A stretch of 64,000 nucleotides of DNA from Escarpia spicata. Taxonomy: Eukaryota > Annelida > Polychaeta > Sabellida > Siboglinidae. The stretch lies in assembly GCA_963995525.1 (NCBI GenBank), contig OZ023205.1:48413748-48477747 (forward strand), written 5' to 3'. The translations under genes were made by a program, and so were the position numbers. Positions within the stretch are counted from its first letter, which is position 1; every line of letters starts with the position of its first letter. Shown here piece after piece: positions 22,016-33,400 of the stretch. A model generated the notes under the pieces. That model had not been told where the DNA came from and searched no databases. It saw only the letters and a program-made list of their open reading frames with translations.

Positions 22016-22672
22016 TTATTTCGAGGTCGTGAACTTTGTCATCAATAAGTTACGCATACAGTCGACCTGGATAGCATTCCACTCGGATGCTCTTCTCGTC
22101 TTCCTTGTGGCTCTACTTCTCTCTTTGACACTTTGTTTGGATTCGGCGTCTTCATTAAACATTGCCTTTCTATACTGATAAGCGTGTTCAACAGACTTAA
22201 ACACCCGACCGTACGCTTCCACTCGGCACGGGTAAAAGTTCGACAGGAAAGAAGCTGATCCACCAAACTGTGTAGACATGTCCATCATATATCCGTCTCT
22301 ATGCCACTGACCCACCAACTCGTATAGACGTTTCTCCATTTGCGGTACGTTGTGGGTAGACGGTGCGAGTGATTGACTGACAGACGGCGACAATGGTGTC
22401 GGCAACACGGTTCGTCTACATCGCTGTTACTGAAGGCAACAGGAGTGTAGTAGTTGGGTGTTTTGAGAATGACGTTAGCCATTGTACTGTCGTGGTGCAA
22501 CGATGACTGTGGTCGGCTTACAGACGGTGACTGTGGTCGGCTTACAGACGGTGACTGTGGTCGGCTTACAGACGGTGATTGTGGTCGGCTGCCAGATACC
22601 GTGAACGGTCGATGCTACGTCGCTGTCGCTCATGAAGGTCGCAGGAGTGTGGTAATTGGATGTTTTCAGCAT
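22016..22672 (-). pseudogene. NADAR-domain gene, right arm of element B (frameshift between leader and domain, no promoter)
   Basis: Mirror copy of 16,885-17,562. Leader 1 (ATG 22,672, MLKTSNYHTPATF, then PTTVTVCK repeated) ends at a stop at 22,475. Leader 2 has its own ATG at 22,482 (MANVILKTPNYYTPVAFSNS, then DVDEP); the left arm has TAG in place of this ATG. A frame change near 22,420 separates leader 2 from the domain, which opens at ATG 22,339 (MEKRLYELVGQW) and contains FLSNFYPCRVEAYGR, FKSVEHAYQYRKAMF and RRASEWNAIQVDCM. Relative to the left copy, 27 bp are deleted in frame (IRGARSAYIAKRG lost), removing a conserved NADAR segment. The domain ends at a stop after TTSK, the same place as in the left arm. 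The 215-bp promoter segment is missing upstream. Confidence 0.65.
22505..22595. repeat. 24-bp in-frame tandem repeat in NADAR leader 1
   Basis: Three perfect and one imperfect unit of 24 bp (GGTCGGCTTACAGACGGTGA then CTGT) encode a Pro-Thr-Thr-Val-Thr-Val-Cys-Lys octapeptide on the minus strand. The left arm has only two diverged units. Confidence 0.85.
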
Positions 22673-23249
22673 GGTGTTAGTTATCACGCTGTCGTGGTAA
22701 GAAGGACTATCTCGCTGGCAGCTGGCAAGTTCAAATGCTGTTCGGTCTTCAGTGTAGAAAGACTACATTTTGTGCATCAAAGTACATGTATACTAGCTGA
22801 ACCAGTTTCGAGACACGCAGCACCATAGTAGTTTAACCAGTTTCAAGAAATGCAGTATTCTTGTAGTTGAACCAGTTTTTAGACACGCAGTACTATTAAT
22901 AGCACTTACATCGACAAAACGCGACATGGTGTAGTTACAATAATATTATACGTCGCAGACAAGTTCAGACTTGCATAATAAAAATTTTTGCACACGGCAA
23001 CAGGTTACACTAAACAGGAATTGCCGCCATTTTCACCGAATTACCGCCTTTTTCGACGAATTGCCGCCATTTTCACCGAATTACTTGTATATTTCTACAA
23101 TAGTGGGTGTTGTTATACTAAAGCGCTATACTATGATAGGAAAGTCGTGAAGGTGTACGGTAATCCGAAGTAGTGTTATTAAAGATGTCCCAGTGTCGTG
23201 TGTGGTAGGTTCGAACCATGTATGTCTTCAGTATAGAAGACTACAGTTT

Positions 23250-23600
23250 GTTCACTTCTACATGTTTCATATTGTCCAGGAATCAGTTTACTTCTACAGC
23301 TTTCGTATTGTTTCCTTGGACCTTGACCTAGAAATTTGACCCAGAAGTTTGACCTATATGTAACTCCATTTTGAAATGTTATCATGAATGGGCATTTTAA
23401 GGAGAATGACAGTTATTAGTTAATGACATATTCGCCAGGGACGTTATTTTAGTTTGACCTATACGCTAGGGGGCGCTATACCCGAAAAAATGGTCCACCA
23501 CTTATACGACGTAACAAGACACCATTGCGCAAGCGCAATGACCTACTTATAGTAGAAAATAAGAGACAGGAAATTAAGTACTGTCACCACTGTCAAGGGG
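23250..23600 (-). repeat. Element B right terminal inverted repeat
   Basis: Inverted partner of 1-357 with the same order of landmarks, including the GC-rich palindrome at about 23,523-23,538 and the AATAAGAGACA block at 23,564-23,574. Beyond about 23,600 there is no counterpart in the window, so this is taken as the right boundary. The exact last base and any target duplication could not be fixed because the left end touches the window edge. Confidence 0.7.
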
Positions 23601-24659
23601 CGCTTATTCACATAGTTACATAATTCATCACCTATTCGACTGGGGCGCCATTTGACCTTCGTGCACAGGAAGTGTCGTCATTTGCACCTTGCACCGATCC
23701 AGCATAACTTGATTTAAACGCAACATACTACTCGGGTTGACACGTGAATTTCCCTCGAGTGTGAATAATACTTACTTTTTTAACGGGCCGTTCTATTATT
23801 TTCTTTTGAGTATCATATTATCTAAGAGCAGAAGTAGGGTAGCCTAGAGGATAGATGTTGGTTTTATTTATATATAAAAAAGTTCTTTGGTGATTATATG
23901 TACTAAAATTAATTAAATTTCCTTTGTTCCTTGTTGCGTTGTTCACGGCTGCTGTCCCCATTCACAAGCGTTGACATAATTAATACTGAACCCCACTAGA
24001 CTTGAGCCATCTAATTACAGAGACCTCGCTAATCAGTGACAGACATCCAGCGATGATTTTACATAAGTTAGTCAAAGCAACGAGCTGCAGATGGCAGATT
24101 GATAAGACTAGTGGCTTATCAAGTATCCAGCGATAACTTATCTAGATCTATTAACTTGTTTTTTAAACATAGCCAAACTGTCACTGCTAACATTAACTGA
24201 TTATGATTAATCTTGAAAAGTTACATTTTAAGACAAATGCAGAACTAATTTCTTTACGTACGTTGTATTTATGTTAACACTAGAGTCGTGAACCGGTGGT
24301 GATGTCCAAGAGTCGGACCGACCTATTATTGCAAAGCATTGTCGGATTTCCCGGCGTTCCTATCGCCTTGATATAGGTATTAGATAGACCTACACTATTT
24401 CTAGTCAAAGCTAAATTGATGAACGTCGCCGTGAACTTTCTGAACAGCACCCCCTGTCCCCCTCGCAAGCCCTCCACCGGTCACGAAACATTTAGCGATC
24501 GATCTTCTATAAATAATGACATAATTATGATCACACATGCCTAACAGAGGCGCAGCTCAACACCATTAAAACCATGAATGTCGCTGCATGCACGGAGGTT
24601 TTGTTGATCTTGTAGCACCGGCGTGGGAAGATGTTACGTGTTTGGGGCAGAGGCTCCCC

Positions 24660-24910
24660 TTCAGGTTCGTCAAAATCCTCCAACTGCACCCACATACAGA
24701 ATCACCAAAATCCTCCAACTGCACCCACATACAGATTCACCTAAAACCTCCAACTGCACCCACATACAGATTTACCAAAAACCTCCAACTGCACCCACAT
24801 ACAGATTCACCAAAAACCTCCAACTGCACCCACATACAGATTCACCAAAAACCTCCAACTGCACCCACATACAGATTCACCAAAAACCTCCAACTGCACC
24901 ATCACTGAAG
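24660..24910. repeat. 35-bp tandem repeat
   Basis: About six to seven near-identical units of the form ACCTCCAACTGCACCCACAT followed by ACAGATTCACCAAAA. Degenerate units continue to about 25,130 (CCTCCAACTG...). There is no spacer diversity, so it is a minisatellite and not a CRISPR array. Confidence 0.9.
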
Positions 24911-26012
24911 CTTACAAAAAACAACCTCACTCCTCCTTGAGACTCACAAAAAAGTCCAACCGCACCCTCTACAGGCACGACAAAAGCCTCCAACTGTACT
25001 CCCTCCCTTGAAGCTTACAAAAACCTCCAACAGTAACCGTTGAAATTCACAAAACCTCCAACTGCACCCCCATAAAACTCATCAAAATATCAAATAGCAC
25101 CTCCTTGAAGTTCACCAAAAACCACCAATAGCACACCCCTTAAAGACTGGGATACTCTGGCACTTTTCGCCTGACCAGACCAGACCTCACTCCGACTGCA
25201 AGAACACATACACGACACTGACCGGGTCATACGCTGGCACTTTTCGCCCGACTTGACCAGACCAGACCAGACCATGTCAGACTACATCAGACTGTATCCG
25301 TGGTAGGTACATGGGTATGGTATGTTTGGTGTGTGGAATGTATGCGAGTGTGGCGCGTCTGTTTTTCAAGCATGTGTTTGTTTCGTTAAATTTCCATCCT
25401 TAGCCAAAGAGATGCAAACTGTATGTTCGCATAACTATTTCACAACGCTGTACATGGCAATGTCTACTGAAATATATAACTTTCAACGAAAACAATTTTC
25501 AATCAATAAAAAGTACTTTATTAGGAGTCACAATAGATATGTACAGATTTGTCCATAAAAATATACTTGAGGGCAGTCAAGACACAAAATAGCCAATACG
25601 ATGCTAGCTCATCTTAGCCTATTGTGTTCTAGTTTACAGAATAGTTGGCTAATGCTATACACTGTGTCTATCATACTTGAATTACAAATCTGTATCAACG
25701 AAATGTAGTAAACATGAATATATCAATAAACTGCAGTTCATTTGACACATCAGCTATTATAAGGTATTGGGGAAGATATGGCGAGCTATGAGACAAACGC
25801 ACATTTCACTTTGCATAGGTAAACGTGTCCCCTCTTGAGAGAATCTCCTAAAAAACGTTTTCTAAAAATAAATACTATACAAGAAACAAATCTAATAAAA
25901 TATGCATACATCACGACTGTTGCTCTGTCTCTTAAACAGGGTCACAAAGTCGTTGCAAGCTGTAGACAGTATTTAGCCACTTGTAAGTTCTGCAGTGTAT
26001 TGCACACCAGTA

Positions 26013-26493
26013 ACCAGGGAGGGGTGCACTACTGGGGGTATTGTGTACTACAATACTTTATTTGGTGTACTTATGTATTGCAATACTTTCTAAACTATTG
26101 CAAATACAATACTTTTGTAACTATTTCAAAAGTATTGCAATAATGATGTTTAATTTATGTTTATAACAGTTTTTTATTCTAGTCTTTGTTTCCACTAAGA
26201 TTCCATTATACCATAAAGGTATGTATTGAATATGAAACAAGTCATCCATCCATAAAAAATTGCAGAGTATACAAAATTACCCAGTGGTAAAAGAATTATA
26301 AAAGTATTCCCAGTACTTTTCCCAGTATTTCCAAGAATTGTACAAGTATTTCCAATACTTTTACGAACATGCAGTATGTTTAAAAAGAACTGTGACTATT
26401 TGCAATATGCTTCAAAATACTACAACTCTACAAGTATTTGCAATACTTTCTCAAGTATCATATACACTTTTAAAAGTACTGCATCCATCCATG
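26013..26493. mobile_element. Possible hAT-like MITE rich in GTATTGCAATAC
   Basis: The left end GGGAGGGGTGCACTAC and the reverse complement of the right end (TGGATGGATGCAGTAC) are similar. AGTAAC is found on both outer sides. The interior has repeated palindromic GTATTGCAATACTTT and AAGTATTTCCAATACTTTT blocks, as in hAT-derived MITEs. No ORF of note. Confidence 0.4.
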
Positions 26494-27129
26494 CGAAGTA
26501 ACATGCCACGAACAATAAAACTGTGGTTCTAATAGTTGAACGTACATTTATAAAATATTAATTCTGAAACATTGTGTGCAACATAACTGCTCTTCAGTAA
26601 TGAGCAGTGAAAAGTAAATAAGTGATATCATGGACGGAACCTGATTGACACTTATGTAGTGAACAGGCAAGTCAACTAATTGGTCTCACTCTGTTGTGAC
26701 CAGAACACTTGTGTTCATGGAGTCTTGATAGATCATGACGTGGCATAGGCCGACAGTGTTTAATCTGCCTGGCTGTCACATGATACGAATGGCCATCACA
26801 TGACCTGCTTGGAGACGCATCTCTAGGTTGGCCTCCAGGCATGTGGATACACGGTTTCAGTTCTTCCCAAAGGGAGTGGGGAACATTCCCATTACAGTCC
26901 CATTTCCAACAGCTCTTGGTGCATCCTGGACCTAGTTATTGAGACCTGCACCATTACTGTGGTGTCTGTATTGTTACTGCACTGTGTGTGATTCTAGCAC
27001 CTCAACAGCAAGGTTTCTTGCTGTTATTAGCAGCCGCTTACGGACTTCTCACTGCGACAGTTGTTATTTTTACTTAGGTGTGACAGAGTTCTCCTTGGCC
27101 TGTAAGTTTTCCTCAGGAACCACAAGAGG

Positions 27130-27470
27130 TTGTCTTTGTTAATGAGGCATTACAACACTCTCCTTGTCCTGTAGGTTGTCTTCACATTCTCCTTGTCCTA
27201 CAAGTTGCCATGGGAACCACAAGAGGTTGATTTTGTTACCGAGGTGTGACAACATTCTCCTTGTCCTGTAGGTTGTCTTCACATTCTCCTTCTCCTGTAA
27301 ATTGCCATGGGAACCACAAGAGGTCTTTGTTATTGAGGCGTGACAACATTCTCCTTGTCCTGTAGGTTGTCTTCACATTCTCCTTGTCTTATAAGTTGCT
27401 ATGGGAACCACAAGAGGTTGTCTTTGTTACTGAGATGTGACAACATTCTCCTTGTCCTGTAGGTTGTCCT
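27130..27470. repeat. About 97-bp minisatellite overlapping the CEP83 stop codon
   Basis: Units contain ACATTCTCCTTGTCCTGTAGG, GTTGTCTTCACATTCTCC and GCCATGGGAACCACAAGAGG, and recur near 27,150, 27,250, 27,345 and 27,437. The uppermost unit encodes the last codons of CEP83 on the minus strand; the others would lie in the 3' UTR. Confidence 0.85.
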
Positions 27471-30400
27471 CGGGGACCGTCTCAGAAAGCACGCAATCCT
27501 GGAAGCCGCGCAGCTCGTTCAGCTGGTGACGCTGGTTGTCATCAAGTTGGTCAAGCCTCTCTTTCAACTGCTCCAAGTCCTTCTGTTGCACACTCTGTGA
27601 ACACACGACAAGCTCATGAACAAGTTCACGGACAAGCATGTAACACATGCTGTCATGCATGTGTGCCAGTCATACACGTGACGACTCCAGGCACACACAT
27701 CATGCATGGATTTAAAAATAGCAACTGTGCATAGACTGAGTAATAGTTACGGTGGTCTTTTTGACTATTTTCTTTTGGAACTTTTCTGGACGTTGTCTCA
27801 ATAGTGTAGAATTCTGAATGGGCTTCTTACTGCTAATACAACATGCAACATTTTGTTCTATAAACAATCACCTCTTCTCTTCAGAATAAGTTTTCAATGG
27901 TTTTTGCATGATACAATTGTGGCACTACTGAAGCTGGATATTGGCAATAAATTGTCTGAATCTGAATATAAAATAATAAAGAGTATTACCTCACACACTA
28001 AGGATACATAGAAACGTGTTTGTAATAATTTATACTGATGATAAATTGTACCTATACCATATCATAGTTTACCACATAAATTTACCATTGGTAGTACAAT
28101 CATAACTGTTACAAGATTTAAAATTAATTAACACTGAAATAATTTTGGCAAGGTCAACAACAACATCCCGCAACATTGCATATAGTAAATTTCAAATACA
28201 CGTCCACTATGACTCTTAACAGTTGCAAAGTTCAAAGACAGTGCAATATTATATATAATTATATATAATTATAGATTTCTCGGACATCATAATTGTATGT
28301 ACAGTCATACCATGATGGGACGCACTTGAACAGTTGTAAATTTATGGCACACTGAACTATATGTAGTTTTATTTTATTTTTTAGATTTATGCAACAACGG
28401 TACATTTTTATAAACGGTAAACTTACAGAACACTGTAACATTTGTAGATTTTCAAAACACAACTGTAATTATACGAGGTGCAATCCAAAAGTTCTGACTG
28501 TACCAATAAAAAATGTAGGCTCGTCTTAGCTTCTAATCACTTCTGTCCCCTTTGAAATAGTCTCCTTGGGAATTGATACAGTGGGCCCAGCGATGTTCCC
28601 ACTGCTGGAAGCACCTCTGAAACTGCATTGTGGGTACCGTATTCATTCTATTAAGCGTACAGTATGTTTAGCAAATATTTGACACATGAAATATATCCAA
28701 TTTTATGTTCCAATAACCGTACAGGGGTGTGCACACATTTTCTTTGGTTCCTGTGGTTCCTGAGTACAGCCATCTCAGCAGACATGACTGGCAAGCGATT
28801 TATGCATCTCACATACAAGCAACAGGATACCAGAACACTGCATAATCTGATAATTTAGGTGGACCTTTCAATAAATTTGGTATGCTCTTCAGCACCTCAT
28901 GCAATTCCGTCTGAATCTCTACGATGTTGTCAAATTGTTGCCCCTTCAGCAGGATCTTCATCTTGGGGAACAGGAAGAAGTCACAGGGGGCTAGGTCGGG
29001 GGACTAGAGAGAGTGGGGGACCACTGCCATGTTGTTTTTAGTCAAAAACTGCTGCAGAGACAGAGCGGTGTGGGCCGGCGAGTTGTTGTTGTGCGCACCA
29101 CTTGTCCGGACATTTCCTCCTCACATCCTCCCTCAAACGCCTCAGGACCTTGATGTAAAAGTGTTGTAAAAGTTCACTGTTGAACCTACAGAAACGAACT
29201 CCTCGTGAACAATTCCCTCCATGTCAAAGAAACAGATCAGCATGCTCTTCACTTTGCTCTTGACCTGCCTCGCTTTCTTCGGTTGCGGTGAAGATGGACT
29301 CTTCCATGGGATGACTGCTGCTTGGTTTCTGGGTCGTATCTGTAAACCCAGCTTTCATCACCAGTGATTGATTACCTTGGAAAGGAAGTTTCGATCATTT
29401 CAGACCTGTTCCTGGAGGTCCCTGCACACAGTGAGCCTGCATTGGTTATGGTCCTGGGTAAGGATGTGGGGCACGAATTTGGCAGCGATTTGCCTCATGT
29501 CAAGTTCCTCCGTGAGAATGCATTGGCATGAACCAAACGATAGGCCAACGATGCTACAAATGTCGTTAATCGTTCGTCGACGGTCCTCGTGGATGGCCTG
29601 ATGCACTTTTTAAACATTTTCGTCGGTTCTGCTGGTTGAGGGACAGCCAGAATGTTTGGAATCCTCAACCAACGTTTGCCCACATTTGAACCTCGAGAAC
29701 CACTCGAAAGTCTGGCTTCTGCCCATGGCTCATCACCAAATGCTTGTTTAAGCATTTCGTGAGTCTCCGATGCAGTTTTGCTACTCCTTCAAGTCTGTCA
29801 TTTCTCTTCTCGCAAAAAAATTTGCAGAGAACTACTAAGAGTAATGCACAAAAACGCTCACGAAACAAAACACGTGCATGTATCACCGTGTCACCTGGCA
29901 CACTGTTTCACGATGAAGCGGTTTAGCACTATCTAGCGGGCCAAGTCCGTACTACGGCCTGTTAGCGGTACACGTGACCAGTCTGGGAACTTTTGGTTTG
30001 CACTTCAAGAACAGATTTTGGTGCCATGAAATCATTCTTGAGTGTTTATAATATCCCCAAATTGTGACAACATGAAGCATCACGCACTCACCAGACTATC
30101 AACGACGATGCTGCCGTTGGGGATTGAAGGAGACTTGTAGGGCACTGCGATAGAGGTGAAGTCTATCTCTGCGCCCGGCACCATGCTACTGCACTTGTAC
30201 CCAGACAGAATGATTGAACTGAACTCCTGGTGGCGCCGCCACAGGTCACGTAGCTGCTTCTTCAGCTTGTCTGCGTTCGGCACAACGGACCTCCTGAGAG
30301 ACAGATGGGGGAACAGGTCAGATAATATTTTTGTTTGTGGTTACCAGAGTGATCCTGTTAAATGCAGCTGATACTAGAAGCTCTTATGACACGGAAAATG

Positions 30401-33400
30401 CATTATTTCCAATCCTGTATAAATCCAAGCACAAGGAAAATATAAATCTTTGCCGCCTGACCTATCCCTAGCTGTCATACCGGGGTAATCCCGGAAGTAT
30501 GTATTTTCTCATACTGGACTGACGAATTGTGGGTGACATTGCAACAATAACAAAATACCAACACTCAAATGTCTACATACCTTAAAACACCAAAAGAAAT
30601 CTGTCCTGCCTAACTTGTGTACAAAGTCTGGTCATCTTTATCAATTTGTTTAATTATAAATAAAGTATAACATCTTGACCAACCAAATATATAAATAACA
30701 ATAATTTAAAACATAATTTAACCTTTATCTATCTCTTTAATTTGACTGGTATGATTCGCATATCATGTGTACATGCATACTAAATGGCAAGGTCAATATA
30801 AAAAATAAAATTACTGATTATCTACTGACATTGGAAGCCAACAATACTGGGTGTACAACTTATTCCAGCAAAACAAGACTACAATAGTAATATCTATAAA
30901 GCTGCATTTACAAGTGGCGATGTATCAGCAATAGCATCCGAGATGAACATCTGTGGAGTGGATCATCCCAGGATCATCATCTACAGATAGGATTATCCCA
31001 GGATCAACATCTACAAAGCAGATTGTTCCAGCATCTACATCTACATAGTGGATCATCCCAGGGTCGACATCTACAGCGGGAATCATATCAGGATTACTGT
31101 CTACAGAGCCATCCACAGATCGGATTGACCCAAACCATCGCCAGCCCACCCTAGGAAACCAAGCATGCTGCTCCCTAGGTGGTGCTGTGACTCACTTGAG
31201 CATCTGGTTCTCTGTCTCGAGCTGCTCCAGTTTTGCCTGCAGCATCTTATTGCGAGACTTCAGCTTCTTCAGCACCATCGCAATCTTCTTCTTCTTCTAC
31301 AAACAGTAAGTCATGTCATATTGCTCACTGTAATATCTCTACCAGTTGGTGGTGATATATCAGTGAATAGTAAACTACCATCCAGCTATTGCCAGTGAAA
31401 CCATCGTAGCTATTAAATTAAAACAATTGTACTGGAACAAGGCATCAGATAACGTGAGCCTTTTAGTATTAATATAAAATGTTCCACATAGGTCATGAAA
31501 TTGCATTTCAATGAAGACATTTGGGCAGTCGAGTGTTATATAGATTATACTATGCGATGTTTTTATTATAAAACTTGAATATATTGAAAATAATTTTGAC
31601 CATTAAATAAATAATTAAAATTACAAAAAAACACAGTTCGATACCATATATGGTAAGCAACAAGTTTCAAATGGTTACTACAATTTTTAGTACACAAGAT
31701 GGCAGCTTTCAAAATAAAACTTCCAAACATGAAGTTACGACACAACCACTCAACCTTGACCTTAAAAGCCACATATATCCTTACGACAACCGCCACAGAC
31801 GCCAAACACTGTGCTTCCATGCCACACGTGGCGCCACATACTCACATGTTTCTCGGCCGAGATGAGGTTGGTGAGGCGAGTTGTGGCCTTCATGAGGGCG
31901 TCGTCGAGTTCGCTGATGCGTGTCTGGAGCTGGAGCCGCTCCTCCGCCCAGTTCGTCTTGTTCTCCATCATCATCTCCGCGGCCGTCGACTTACTTGCTG
32001 CAACCTCCTTCTCCGCTCGCTCGAGGTCCGCGGTCAGTCGCTCCACCTGGTGGCACAATGTCACAATAATGAGATGCAACGTAGTTGGGGTGGGTCTCAT
32101 GAAGCAGCTAAGAACGTTCAACACCAAGATGATTGTCCAAGTAAATACAGCGTTTTTCTTTTAAATAAACACAGGAGTTTACGAAACATGACAGTTTACA
32201 CAAACATAGGAGTTTATGTAAATATAGGAGTTTATGCAAACATGGGAGTTTATGCAAACACGCTAAGTAATTAGTTAACATGTTGTTTGGTTTATCATGT
32301 GGTTTTTAACAAAAAAGTCATACAAAGTCCTCACATAATGTGCACAAATGAATCGAGTATTTTACCCTGAAATCAGGTTCGTCACACAATAAGGACACTG
32401 ACAATGCTGCATAATTTTTAACAGCCTGATCTAACCATGAATCATTGTGGCTACGCTAACACGGCAACTCTCCTTTGTACGGTGAGCCTCACATTAAGTC
32501 ATTGCTGCTATGACAACACAACAACTCTCACCTGTATAGTCAGCCTCTCATTGAGGTCATTCAACTCCTGCTCGCTGTTAACATAGTTCGTATATTGCGT
32601 CTCAATGCGATGCAGCCTCACTCTCAGCTCAGAGTTCTCAGCATGTTCGTGCTCCAACTGGTCGGCGAGTGACTGGTGGTGCTGCACTTTTGTCCTGGTC
32701 ACAGAAAACACATGCATGTGTGAATCTGTAAATGTTTGTCATGCTACACCTCTTAGAGGATTTGTATCTCAAGCACCAATCTTCCAGAGGTTTGTCAACA
32801 ACCCCAGGAAGGATCCGTAGTATTTTAATTTTACAAAATTCCCCAAGGGAACATAACTTGCAACAATCATAGAAAATATGAGCAGCATTACAAAAACTGT
32901 TCACAGTCGGTTAGTTTTCGTTCAACATGCAGCACAAATACTGTCAACACTCCCACCTGTCACGTAATATCGAACTAAGGATGCATGGTTTCTGACATAA
33001 CCTGAAGAAAACCATCTAGGACTGCACAAACTACGAAGTTGTCCCTTACATAGATTGGGTATTTAAATTAATTTGCTAACTTTGGAGCATCGTAACTATG
33101 TGTATATCCTCCCAGGTGCCAGAGTCCACTTACCTCTTTATGGACTGTTTCTCCATGGGAGGGTGAAAGCTGATAGTAACTGTGACTTACCTGGCTACGA
33201 GTGCCTCTTTCTCGGCTGCCTCCTTGGCATCAGCCAACTCCTTCATCCTCGTCTCCATCATCTCTCGCTCCTTGTGCAGCTGCTGTTCATCATCCATCCT
33301 CCTCCGAGACACCTCCTGCAGTCTGCTCTCCAACTCGAGGCTGCCGACACAGGGCACAGATAGTGATTTTCAACAAGACAAGTGCTCATAAGGAAAATTC

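Larger units (their letters stand above)
23600..27130. other. Intergenic region without recognised genes
   Basis: AT-rich DNA outside element B and downstream of CEP83. It contains a 35-bp tandem repeat (24,660-24,905), a (GACCA)n-like patch near 25,170-25,275, and a probable hAT-like MITE (26,013-26,493). Open frames here are short and composition-driven. Confidence 0.6.

Noticed and set aside
24660..24910. Regular repeats with similar spacing, considered as a CRISPR array
   Set aside because: Units are contiguous with no variable spacers, and the host is eukaryotic; it is a 35-bp minisatellite.
31699..32274. 191-codon plus-strand ORF
   Set aside because: Antisense to CEP83 exon 9 and flanking intron; the minus-strand frame matches CEP83 with proper splice sites.
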